From the NCBI GenBank assembly GCA_033557835.1, contig JAWQRO010000080.1, positions 1-60,749 on the forward strand: 60,749 nucleotides of DNA. Direction: 5' to 3'. This DNA is from Helochares maculicollis (Eukaryota > Arthropoda > Insecta > Coleoptera > Hydrophilidae). Below the pieces are notes generated by a model. That model was not told the origin of the DNA and did no database searches. It saw only the letters and a program-made list of their open reading frames with translations. A program made the translations under genes and the position numbers. Below are positions 24,401-35,354 of this stretch, one piece after another. The first letter of the stretch is position 1, and every line of letters begins with the position of its first letter.

Positions 24401-24439
24401 AATAAACATTTTGTTCAATTTAGGACTTTTTTGTGGTTG
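24401..24439 (+). terminator. polyadenylation signal of the nucleotidase-like gene
   Basis: AATAAA lies at 24401-24406, only 18 bp after the stop codon. A T/G-rich tract (TTTTTTGTGGTTG, about 24427-24439) follows at the usual distance for cleavage. The 3' untranslated region would be about 30-45 nt. Confidence 0.65.
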
Positions 24440-25550
24440 AAAATCAAAGGCATTACAAAATCATAGGGAGCAAACTATTAATGAATTTTTTTGAGAAGAG
24501 TTCGCTATGAAATCGTCCTTAATATCAAACAACCTACAAATGAAATTTGTTCACGCCAATGATTTATGATTCCCAACAGTCGATGCTCATTAATCTTTCA
24601 TTTTTTCGGGATTCCTGGAAGGGCAATTTCATATCAATCGCTTCCAATTTAAATTCACGGCGAAAAATGGCTACCCACTAAAAAAAATATGGCGCGAGGG
24701 CACCGCTGTCGCATTTATATGTTATGACAAAAACGACAGCCAGACGAGAATAATGCGCTCCGCTTAGGATTGCCACGAAGATTCGGCGAAATAAATTTCG
24801 CTAAACATTCACAAACCGTAAGGCAAGTAAAATTCAACGACTCAAATCTCAAATAAATACCCGTTTCCATCTGACAAAAATCATCGTTTGTTCTTTATAT
24901 TCTTTAGCCAGACAAATAACATCTTGCAAATAGATGCAAACCAAGCAAACAGAATAGTAAAAAAAACCGAAAACATACAGAAACATCAATGGAAAAAACG
25001 TAACGTGTCGAGGAAATTCACACACGACATATTCAGAGTTTTTAACGTGGAAACTCCAGGTCATTTCGTGTTTCAAATAAAATAGCGGCTGCATGAGGGT
25101 AACATATGGGCTGTCACTTCGGTATCAGATTTAACTGACTCGCCATTGACAACTAATCAGCTTGTGTGGCTCAATCTCGCTTTTCCTGATTACCAATTTA
25201 TTATTTACCATCATATTATTAGATATTTTAAGTTGAGGACGCTGTGAGCTTAATTCAATAAATAATATTTCTGCGAATTAACCGGTTTTACCTGTAAATG
25301 GATAAACGCAGCCCTGCTTCACTCAAACTGAAGCAAAACATAAACTTTTAGTAGACATTTTTTGCTGTCGTTTCATAATGATTTTTAACTAAATAACGAT
25401 GGTAAATTCTCTTTTGGTGCAATAATTTATCCTATGACAAAAATGTCATTGAATACATTCAAAGTAAAGAAAGCATTTCGAGGATCTAGCCAAGCAAAGC
25501 ATACAAGTAGCAAATGTCCAATTTGAAAACAAAAGCGGCAAGTATGACAC
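24440..25550. other. non-coding DNA with a GC-richer patch and a 16-bp palindrome
   Basis: The stretch 24600-24860 is GC-richer and holds GCGAAATAAATTTCGC at 24786-24801, a perfect palindrome around AA. Overlapping short frames on both strands at 24849-25094 have no known domain. Confidence 0.5.
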
Positions 25551-25554
25551 ATTT

Positions 25555-25665
25555 ATAGAGAGATCAAGTGGTTCTGAAGCCACGCTTTACCTCCCGTAAA
25601 CGAAATGTGACTATGAGTCGTGTCGAGATGCAAATTAATACACAAACCTTATGAACTACAACGTC
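25555..25665 (+). repeat. old dispersed repeat, segment A (copy 1)
   Basis: Matches 39485-39600. Shared blocks are TTATA(G/C)AGAGATCAA(G/A)TGGTT, then AAGCC, then AATTAATACACA with an AA(G/C)-rich end. Identity is about 70 percent by eye. Confidence 0.65.
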
Positions 25666-25794
25666 CACTATTGTGTTATAAAATAATGTCAGCAGTTAAA
25701 CGGATAACGTGAATTATTGCTAGAGCTTTGCAGTGAATTCAGCTAGAGACAAATCCCTGATATTTTTTCATATCCGCCTGCATTTGTCAAGGAA

Positions 25795-26020
25795 AAAATT
25801 CGGAATAAATTAGAGTTTTAGCGCCTGAAGCTTTGTGGCAGAATCGTTTCCGAACCAGAGATCTAAGACACTCTACTCCGGATAATAATTCAAAAGAAAA
25901 GGGAGGAGAATGTGTCATACGCCCAAGAATTATAGGATGAAAAAATACGACCACTTTTCTCCCGCATAATATAAGGAATCCCTCTCCCAAATTAATAAGG
26001 ACACAGGATATTTTTTATAT
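25795..26020 (+). repeat. old dispersed repeat, segment B (copy 1)
   Basis: Matches 44663-44885. The best blocks are GATAATAATTCAAAAGAAAA, TATGTCATAC-like, AAGAATTATAG and GAAAAAATACGACCACTTT. Identity is about 80 percent in the centre. No coding potential is recognised. Confidence 0.85.
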
Positions 26021-26309
26021 GCGCGGAACGAATACGATAGCAATCCCCTAAGATCGCCCACTTTCAGGCAATTTTTTGCCAAACTCATCCCCTTTCTTTC
26101 GCATAATCCTTTCTGCTAAATACCCGTTGTTACAAAACAGTTTTTTCAGACGCTCTCTCTCGCCAAATATTTCTTTTCGCCATGCACAGAACTCAACTCT
26201 CCTTCGGTGTTAGGTCAGCATGTTAGAAACGAGACGGGACGTCTACAAAGCATCGAAAAATTGCCACTAAATATATTGATCTAGGATATCCTCTTGCGGA
26301 CATGCTTTG

Positions 26310-26460
26310 AATTTTGCATAGAAGAGGAATGAAAGCTAAGCAATACTCAATGGGATCCTATTTGAATTTGTTACTGCATCAAAGAAACTGACTCAAATCA
26401 AAAGGATTTTTCTGCGGTAGCTGTCTCATGAAACAAATGGATTTCGACTTTTTTAAGACT
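26310..26460 (+). repeat. old dispersed repeat, segment C (copy 1)
   Basis: Matches 30703-30870. Shared blocks include GAGGAATGAA, AGCAATACTC, GCATCAAAGAAAC and TGAAACAAATG. Identity is about 65 percent. Confidence 0.65.
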
Positions 26461-26469
26461 GTTGCAAAA

Positions 26470-27845
26470 TACCATCGGAAACAGAATATCGTAATTTCAA
26501 ATACAATTGTTCCTTTTCCAACACAATCATAACATCAAAATTATTTGCTAACTAGTATACTTAAATATTATGCAAGACAATTTTTATAGTTCAGTATTTG
26601 TAAGAGCAAATATGAATATTGATTACTTTTTTGGTTTCATTTACAATTTTTTTAGTTTTTCTGATGCAAATTTTCTAAATTTTTGCAGACGAATTATTAT
26701 TATTGAGATTGTTCTTTAAAAGCGACCATTATATAATTGATTATGTTCATTTTGAAAATGGAAACCGGCAATTAAAGATTCCAAATATGAAGAAATCTAT
26801 TGATCAAAAATGAACATATTGCTGAACATACGGGAGAAAAATTTTGTAGATTATTTTTATAGAACAGTCAACTATAACAACGCATAAAAAGCAAATCTTA
26901 AAAATTATTTTCTTAAGTGTAGACATTGACGAGTACTCCTTTTTATAACGATTCTCCAAAATAAGATCACTGCAGATATGTAAATAAGACTTAGATTCTT
27001 CTCTCGAAACTTTCAAGAGTCCTATTTGATCCTTTTCAATAATTCTATAAAACAGGAAGTAAGTTAGAATCTCCTATTAGCATATTTGTTGATGATGATT
27101 CCAAACTACTCACTGGATATATTTGTGAGTTAAATTCTCGAATATTTTCATTAACCCAATAAATGTTTTCTCAGTTCAAACTAATGACAAGAATGAATTA
27201 ACAATCATCCGTCTAATTCCTATTTAACAAAATGTTGATATTTTCATATAGACTGGATATGATGGTCACCGTTTTTTCCGAAAATGTAATATAAGCATTT
27301 TATTTTAATACATTTTCGGTTAAAGAAGCCTGTACGAAAGTGAAACTGTTGGCAATTTAACTAGCACAATGTAATATTTTTATTAAAGAGAAAGACCATA
27401 TTTTCTTAATTTTATCTGCTTGAAGCTATATAGATATATGGTAAATAGATTTCATTCCCACATTTAAGTTTTAACCATAAAAATCGAAGTATTTAGAACA
27501 AACAAGATATATATTGGAAACTTGATTGAAATGAAATAAAAATCATTATCAACACCTATTTATGCTTAATTTTTCCAAACAGTTCACTGGTTTGAAGCAA
27601 AAATCAACATCCTGTATAGGTTTGCTCGGAAAGTTCATTCGCTTAATTCGTTAGTTTTTCTTTTGTCACTTCTCATGACGTAGGTTTTCTTCAAAAACTA
27701 TCGTAACTTCCTTCCACCTGTTTTTTAAATTGTTTACTATAGTCTACTTGTGTTCTTGTTGTAGTCGCGAGTGGTTATAACGTTAAAAAAGTTTTAAAAA
27801 GTGGAAAACAGAAGTGAAAAAAAACATTTTGGACATATTTTGCTG
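26470..27845. other. non-coding AT-rich DNA, nothing recognised
   Basis: Strongly AT-rich. The 70-codon minus frame (26804-27016) has no recognised motif. Confidence 0.5.
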
Positions 27846-27849
27846 TTTT

Positions 27850-28630
27850 ATTTTTCTAAAGGAAAAATGGCTGCTTGAGTCAGCCAAAAATTACACTTTG
27901 TTTATAAAAAAGATGGACCAAATCCGAGGAAGTGAGAGACTTAATTATCGTTAATCCCAGTGTAATAGAGCAACAGCTGAAAGTATTCAGAAGTCAGTGT
28001 CAACCGTTCACGGGGTTATAAAAAATCTCGGATTTGTGAGTAAGCTCGGTGAGTGGGTGCCTCACTCTCTCACTAAGGCCAACCGTCTGAAAGGCGTTGA
28101 CATCTGCGGTAATCTCTGGATCAGAAATAACAAGACACATTTCTTAGGAGCCTTATCACGAGAAATGAAAAGGAGATTATTTACAACAATGTGACGCGTA
28201 AAAAACTATGGAAAAAACTTGATGAACCCTCTTAATCCATCTCTAAAGAGGACCTTCATCCTAGGAAGGTAATGTCGATTTTGTGGGATATCAAATGAGT
28301 ACTCTTCTTCCAACAAATCAAACAATTCATAACAATGCGAGCTCTCACACAGCCAAGGACTCCTTAGAAACTACCGAAACTTTGGTGGGAAGATTTACTT
28401 TATCCACCGTACTGACCAGACCTTGCTCTGTCTTACTATTACCTGTTTCGCAGTCTGAGCAACCATTTGGGGAGTTTGAAGATCCGGAAAGGCGTTCATG
28501 GAGCTTAAGATATATTTACCGCTTTCTTAAAAATTCGAGGAAAAAGTGCGGGCATAATATTTTGTTCTTCAGAAAGACTCGTGTTGTAAGAAAATAGTTA
28601 CTGCTGCTTATGATAAAATAATTATGTAAA
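27850..28630 (+). pseudogene. mariner-family transposase relic 2
   Basis: Decayed mariner-type transposase. It shows SVSTVHGVIKNLGFVSKLG followed by EWVPHSLT (27991-28070), the hallmark of the DNA-binding/linker region, then NLWIRNN. After a frame change come LWKKLDEPS and EDLHPRKVM, matching the segment after the first catalytic aspartate block. A further frame gives LLYPPY.PDLALSYYYLFRSL (about 28412-28470), matching the third catalytic region. Several stops and at least two frameshifts make it inactive. It is a different copy from relic 1, with better sequence preservation. Confidence 0.88.
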
Positions 28631-28749
28631 AGCGACGACCTATTTTTGGAAATTGCAACTCATGAGGAGATAAAGGATGGCTTTTAAGAAGTTGATTGTT
28701 CATGCTATACGAGAAAAGTTAGTATTAAAATAAAAACATTGTGTCTCAT

Positions 28750-29265
28750 AGTGTTTTGAAACTTCAATTATTGTTTTCTTTTGTTAAGATTCGTTTGTAG
28801 ACACCCCAGATATTTTCTACATATTTTATACTTGATGATTTAATGCTTGGCCCATAATGATTTACAAATATGTGAAGCAGGTCTATAGTATATAGTATAT
28901 CAGATATATAAGGATCATTAAGAATGTTTTCATGATTGTTTTTCTAGAAAAAAAAGTCTCAAACAGAGATTTTTCAATTATTCATTGTAAAATTATGAGC
29001 TCCAAACATTTTTCATTTCAGCTAGACTTAATTTTTTGAATATTTTAACTCTTTCTGTTTGTGTCTACAGTTTTATGATATATTTTTGAAAATTTTCCTC
29101 ATATTATTTAGTTAAATGTTTTAAGTTTTTAATTCCAATTTTTCTATACTCTTTTTTTCTTCCTGGTTCTGAATCTACAAATTGTAAAACTTATTGCTTC
29201 TGAATTAGTTGACAGTATGAATAGCGTAATGCTTCTGAAAGTCAGTAAATTTAATTGTTGCTATT
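28750..29265. other. non-coding AT-rich DNA, nothing recognised
   Basis: Very AT-rich with short direct matches (TATAGTATATAGTATAT near 28885). No gene or known element is seen. Confidence 0.5.
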
Positions 29266-30290
29266 AACTCAGAGCGAAGGTCGAATTGGCTACGCCGAAT
29301 ACGCAGATTGCAGATTTTGCAAATCTTAGAAGATATAACTTTCTTGATTAATTCAATTCTTATTTTAACAATCGATTGTATTATACGGTTCCAAAGAATA
29401 AAGAAATAAATAAATTTAGTTGACTATTTGATTCTTATGCGTTTTAAAGCATCGATTACAAAAAGTAATACATAATTTTAATAGGTTGTTTGACTCTTTT
29501 AGCGCAACAAAACATTGCTTCTGAGCCTAACTTGTCTTAATTACTCTTATTAGCGAAGTGTTTGTGAAAGTAGAAGCTTAAATTAACGATTTCAGTTGAG
29601 AGCTAAGCTCGATCTTGTCGTGTTGAAGGCATAGCAAACACTTTTTGCAGACATTAGAAGATATTGACACTTTCTTAACTTTTTTTTTCATATTTTAAGG
29701 TTCGATTGGAGATACTTTAGATTTTTTCTATACATTTATAACATGATATATTTTTATTTGTACTATAATGGCTTCATTTGTAAACACGTGAAGCAGATAT
29801 GCTGTCGGTATGACCTAGGTATATACAATATCGTTGAATCTCTTAATATTTTTGAATGATAGAACCTTAAGTTGACGCTCTTAATTGAAAGCGAAGCTGG
29901 AATCGGTTGAAGGTTTAATTTAGCAGTTTTGCAGATGTTAGAAGATAACTTTACTTTCTTGGGTTAAAAATATGATTATTCAAGAAATAAACGTTTTCTT
30001 CTAAAATCTACATATGGTGCAAGGTGCACCTTTGGCACAGCTGATTTTAGCATCGCTCTCAATTAAGAGATTCAATCTAAGTTTTTGACATCAAAAAGTA
30101 TTCTGCTACTAAACGAATCAACAAAATTTTGATTAAATTATTTTATTTTTTTTTATAGATTTCAGGATTGCTACACGTATTGATAAATGGAGTCATGATG
30201 GTTTATAATAAAAGGTCTTAGTTGACACTCTTAATAGCAAAATGTTTTTGGATGTCAGCAGCTTAAGTTAACGCTCCCAAAAATGGACTG
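29265..30290. repeat. decayed members of the 45-bp-monomer/hairpin family
   Basis: Three right-type ends are recognisable (about 29270-29400, 29570-29690 and 29860-29975), each with a GAGCGAAG..CGAAT-like block followed by TTTTGCA..TTAGAAGATA and CTTTCTT. A left-type and a right-type half face each other at about 30020-30110 and 30200-30270. GTGCACCTTTGGCAC (30024-30038) stands where the GC-rich hairpin sits in intact copies, but here it is imperfect. Confidence 0.65.
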
Positions 30291-30702
30291 TTCTTCGTTG
30301 TTTTTATTTATGTCAATGTTGAGTCCCAATTGTAAGTTTCGGGCATGTTGAGTAGAAACTCTCTAGATTGTTGATTTTGTGTTCACAGAAATTATTCGTA
30401 CATTACATAGTTCCCAAATAACTTATGCATTGAATTTCGTAACTAATAGCTGATATATTTAAGATTTTGATGGCGTTCAAACTAACGAGGTGCTAAAAAA
30501 ATACCTTTTAATCTTCCATGATGCTGATAGATCTATTAAAACTAATGCCTGTAAATGTCTCCAAAAAAGAGAGTGAGCAAACAAGTATTCCAAATACTCG
30601 ATATAATCCAATGTTATAAAACAAAAGTCCTCTAAAGCCTCTGACAAATTTTCCACTAAGTGCATTGATCAACAACGTCCTCTGGCGGTAATACTTCCAA
30701 TT

Positions 30703-30870
30703 TAACGCAGGAGAGGAATGAAGGATCAGCAATACTCTATTGACAATATTTAAATTTATAGCGGCATCAAAGAAACGACGAAACGAAATCATAGGGAGAG
30801 TTGAGAGGCTGCGACTGTCGTGAAACAAATGAACTACGAATTGTTTCATGAGGACTGTAGCTCCGCCTTG
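30703..30870 (+). repeat. old dispersed repeat, segment C (copy 2)
   Basis: Partner of 26310-26460. It continues rightwards into 30870-31045, which matches 45000-45215. A 129-codon minus frame (30508-30897) overlaps it but has no motif I recognise. Confidence 0.65.
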
Positions 30871-31045
30871 ATTTCCTAAATAATGTCTGCAAGACAAAGC
30901 TTTATCAGGATTCTTTTTGCGATTTACTTCGCTTTTAGTAATTACTCAAAGGATGAATAACGAGTTTAAAATTCTTTTGTGCAGCCAGTAGATTATTGTT
31001 CAAATGAAAATAGCGAAGTCGTTGCAAAGCAAACTAAAGTAGTTG
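30871..31045 (+). repeat. old dispersed repeat, segment D (copy 1)
   Basis: Matches 45050-45215: GC(T/C)(C/T)CG..TTGATTT(C/T)CTAAATAA, then GTAATTACTCA, GGATGAATAA and AAAATTCTTTTGTGCA. Confidence 0.7.
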
Positions 31046-31299
31046 TCGTTGCAAATTCGTCAACTCGATGTAATTCGGTCTCTTTTTCATTTCCATGAAG
31101 TGAGACTAAGTTTCGCGTTTACCCTAATGAATCTTCCTCAAAGTTTTTGCTCAACATACTTTGGAATAAATATAGACACAAGCCCTGACTCGACCATTAC
31201 TTACGTATTTTCAGTAAAATATCGCAGCTTATGTGTAAACATTACAACTTAAATTTTGTCTTAATGACACTTACAAGTGCAGCAAAGATAGTAAAGGCG

Positions 31300-31970
31300 T
31301 GGCACGTTTTATAGAACAATTCCAGCAAAAGTAATTCGCCCTCGGTAATAAGGCGAGATTAAATTCGATATTTTCTAAAATAAATCCCCAAGTTGGAGCA
31401 AATTTAAATTTATTAGCCGGTAAATTCAGAAAAAGAGCGATTGAAGAAGAGCGAGAGTGAAAAGAGGCGATATTGACCTCAATTTGAATTTATTAATGCG
31501 TATAAGAAACTAAACGCGGATCGAACGGAACTTTCCCGCCTTGGAACTGGAAAAACAAGAAATTACACAGGAAATAATGCGTATTTATTGTTTCAAATTT
31601 AATAACATTCCGCCGGGTCGGCGACGGGCGTCTCTCGCACTCTTTATATTAAAGTCTGCTGCTGTTTTCATTAACGAAAGGATGAAAGTCGCGAAAGGGT
31701 TTCTGCAGAAGCAAATATGTAATTAGATCTTCTAGATTCGAGTTAAGCGAGAGAGTGAAAAAATTCCCTGAACTATTTTCAATTTATCATGGCGCGATAA
31801 TTGGTGTAAATCAAATTAGTGGTGTGAATCACGTTGACGCGGAATGTATCAACGGCAATGTGAAAACTCGAACATTTTGGTTGGGGGGTGAGTTGGATAA
31901 CGATCCAACCTACACGGCGGCCGCTGGAGCGCCGATATATTTTGGCTGGCAGGTTGCTAAATGATTACAT
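31300..31970. other. GC-richer non-coding island
   Basis: Composition is mixed, with blocks such as TTCCCGCC, CCGCCGGGTCGGCGACGGGCG (31611-31631) and GGCGGCCGCTGGAGCGCCG (31916-31934). An ATGCAAAT octamer-like site lies at 31969. Two short plus-strand frames (31541-31726, 31755-31964) have no known domain. This could be a regulatory element. Confidence 0.4.
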
Positions 31971-31974
31971 GCAA

Positions 31975-33410
31975 ATTAAAATTTCTAGTTAATTAAGTTT
32001 ATGGCTTTTAAGTTTATTGGATAAGTTATTGGATAATCGGTGCGGAATTCGAAGTCTTGGAGATGAAGAGATTAACAACGTTGATACCCTGCAGGTTTTT
32101 TCCGTTTTCATACATTTTAATTTCGAATGACAAGGGCTGGCCTTTTAAAGCTTTATGTGTGGGATTTTTATAAGCGAGGGAGATTTGCCCGCTCTGATAA
32201 ATTAAGCACATGATACTGAGGGATTAGAAAATTAATTACCTGGCTGCTAACAACGGTTGGAAAGCCAGCCTACGTTACTGAATTTGAGGTGACAATCGGG
32301 TTTGCGAATGAAGCGTGAAGTTGAGGATGCCTTTGGAATGTTAAGGAGATATTTCAATACTTACCTTGACTACAGATTGGCATTTGCGGTAATCCAATAA
32401 CATCCCATATAGGGTTGAGGTTTGTGTAGCTGGAATAGTTGGACTGTGAAAACTGCAATTATGAGCTACTAGTTTTCTGTGAGAACGATGCAAAGTCAAC
32501 AATGTTTTTAATGCAGTTAGGAAACTTTCCAGACAAAATGCATAACGCTGAAAACGTCGTACAATATAGTGAGTTTGCTTTTAATACCGTTCTAATTATT
32601 TAAATTAATTCATAGGAAGCTTATAAGTTTAAAGCAGGTGAAATTTATTACTTTGTGGGTTGTATTAATGAATCATGGCTGAATTGCTTCGTATTATCTC
32701 TTCATAAGCAACTCTATTTCATCACGCTATATTCCTTTCGAGCCTCAGTATGAGTACTTTGTATTTCCAATGAATCCTTTCCTGATATTACAATTCAAGA
32801 GCAATTCAGAGCATCAATCACAAAAAAATTTCCAATATGCTAAAGTTCAAGTGGCACAAACCGTATTTATTAGAAAAAAGGACCTGAAGAATGTAGTAAT
32901 ATACGAATTTCTCGAATGCTTGTAAGCAAAATACTTGTTTAAGTGAAATCTTTGATCACAACTAATAATAATAAGTTCGCTGCCACGACTTTTTTGCTTG
33001 GGTAAATCAGTTAATAAATGTATGCCATAATTACAATTGCTATAGTAACGATTCTACCTGAAGGCTTTTTGATATTTAGACTAGTTTTGTCTGCAAACTC
33101 GGCTGAATTGTTGCTACAACAAGATATTTCATCCGAGGTATTTTCACTTGATCAGCATTAAAACAAAAACAACAAATTCTTATTATATGTAAAATGAACT
33201 AATATAATACATAACGGAAAAATGGGCCTACATATTAAATTCACCAAGAAATATTTTATCTCAATTCTGAGATTGCGAGAAGATTAGAACTTATTTAATA
33301 TATTTAAAGCTTCAGGCGTTGTGATATTAAATGTAAGAATTTTGAGTCTTCTGGCATTGAATCAAGAAGAAACCAAACCAAACGCCATTTAACCAGCTTC
33401 CACTTACTGC
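31975..33410. other. non-coding DNA, nothing recognised
   Basis: AT-rich sequence without recognisable genes or repeats. Confidence 0.5.
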
Positions 33411-33416
33411 ACTTAG

Positions 33417-33578
33417 TTTTTAGTGATTAAATTAAAATATCTAAATGATGGAGCGCAACACTACAAAGAACAAGGACGCTCTGCAAGGTTCCTCAAACAG
33501 TTCGTAGACCTTCCAGCCGCCAATGCTTTAGAGCGACTCAATCATCTGTACGTTGAGTTAAAACAATGTAATTTATAA
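33417..33578 (+). pseudogene. candidate coding relic or exon (unidentified)
   Basis: A 53-codon open stretch between stops, without its own Met start. Its core (about 33447-33570) is clearly GC-richer than its flanks and has protein-like composition (RFLKQFVDLPAANALERL is part of it). A pyrimidine-rich CTTAGTTTTTAG just upstream could serve as a splice acceptor. I do not recognise the family. It may be an isolated exon, a transposon fragment or chance. Confidence 0.25.
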
Positions 33579-33717
33579 AGTACATTTTCAATGGGTTCCC
33601 ATCGCTATGCATAAACTTTAGCGATAATTATATGCTTAATGTATGCTCATGTTTAATGTGATTTATCGTTGCTTTAGTGTAATAGAGCGTTATTTTAATA
33701 CAAGGCGCAAATTTACT

Positions 33718-33820
33718 TTAAAACAACATGTTTACCCTAAAACAACAAATTTTCTCCAAAGTAACCTTTTTTCTATCATATAAAACAACCTGTTTTCTCC
33801 AAAACAACAATATTCTATAT
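33718..33820. repeat. short tandem repeat, about 21-bp unit x5
   Basis: AAAACAAC followed by a T-rich half and CC is repeated about five times (for example TAAAACAACATGTTTACCC, TAAAACAACAAATTTTCTCC, TAAAACAACCTGTTTTCTCC). Confidence 0.75.
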
Positions 33821-34164
33821 TCTGCTTCGAGATGTTATCAAATTCAATAACCAAGAAGTTTACTCATTGTAAGTTGCCTAATAGGACGAAATACATAATA
33901 TACAAAATTTTTATACAACTCTCATATATTCTAGCGCCTTTCAGCCCGTCATGATGTTGAATGTGAACAATTTTATTTTAGTAAATGTGCAAAAGTACAG
34001 CGTATGAAAATAGATATTTCTGTTTATAAGTTTAATCTCTTAGTAAGAAATAGGTTGAGTTTCTTGCACAAAAAACGTATATTGCATTACTTACGCTAAA
34101 ATGTGTTTTTCGCTCTGGATCTTTTTATGTACCCTTTTCAAGATTTTGCTGCTCTTCACTTTTT

Positions 34165-35350
34165 TGTGTTTAAGGTCTTGTTCACCGAGAAAGAAGAACA
34201 AAGCTTGAGGCTTTATCAGTGTAACAATGTCAAACCTAGAAATTTGTAATAAAATAGTTCTTTTAGAGAAGATCCTTGTTTACAGCCTCAGTCTCAGCCT
34301 CACAGTGGATTCACTCTGTGAGAGTTGTCGTTGAATATTTGTAGCATTCATACTAGTAAGGGTGTTTAAAGTGGTGTTCGCCGAGGGAGAAAAAAGAGCT
34401 TAATGGTTTATCGTTGCAAGAATGTGAAATCGAGGAAATTGTAACTAAAAAGTACTTTTAGAGAAAAATCTTATTTTCAGACTCAACCGAAGAGTAGAAC
34501 CTCTCTCTGAGAGAGATCCGTGAATGTTTCTAGCACCTGTGCTAAGAAGTGGGTTTAAAGTCTTGTTCATCAATGAGGAAGAAAAAGGTTTAAGGATTTA
34601 TTGCTGCAAAAATATAAAAATTAGGAAACTGTAGCTAAAAAGTACTTTTAGAGAAGATTCTTGCTAACAGCCTCAGCCTCACAGTGAACTCACTTTCTGA
34701 GAGTGGTCATTGAATATTTGTAGTATTCATGCTAATAAGTGTATTTTAAGTCTTGTTTGCCGAGGAAAAAAGGGCTTAATGAGGAAATTGTATTTAAAAA
34801 ACACTTTTAGAGAAAATTCTTATTTACAGACTCTACCGAAGAGCAGAACCTCTCTCTAAAAGAGAGATAGCGGTGAATATTTCTTTGTGCTAAGAAATGT
34901 GCTTAGTCTTCTTTATCAAGAAGGAAGAAAAGGATTTGTCGTTGCAAGAATATATATTAGGAATGTGAAAAGTTCTTTTAGAGAGGATGCTTCTTTACAG
35001 CCTCATCTGCACTGCCGAACAACTCTCTGTATGTAATCAGTGAATGTGTTTAGCATTCGTGTTACGGAGTGTATTAAAGGTCTGGTTCAGCGAAGTAGAA
35101 GAAACATTTTTAAGGATACATCATAGTAAGAATATGAAACTAAGGAAATGGCAACTGATAAGTAGTTTTCTGTTCTAGCTTACAGGTTCAGCCTAAAATC
35201 CGAACCACTCTTTGAGATTGGTAAGTGGATATTTGTAGTATTCCAGCTAAGAAGTCTGTTTAAAATTGTTTTCACCGAGGAAGAAGAAAAAGGTTTTAAA
35301 ATTCATCATTTCAAGAATGTGAAACTTAATAAATTATAACTAGAAATAAT
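34165..35350. repeat. tandem array of two alternating unit types (about 155-200 bp)
   Basis: Units begin with AAGTCTTGTTCACCGAG-like sequence near 34171, 34371, 34558, 34749, 34903, 35069 and 35258. All share TTTTAGAGAAGATTCTT, TTTACAG and GAATATTTGTAGCATTC. Units 1 and 3 carry CAGCCTCAGCCTCACAGTG; units 2 and 4 carry CAGACTC-ACCGAAGAG-AGAACCTCTCTCT. Later units are more diverged. The array thus has an A-B-A-B arrangement at its left end. Confidence 0.85.
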
Positions 35351-35354
35351 TCAG

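Noticed and set aside
30477..30897. 129-codon minus-strand frame
   Set aside because: Overlaps an old dispersed repeat whose other copies are not open; no known domain.
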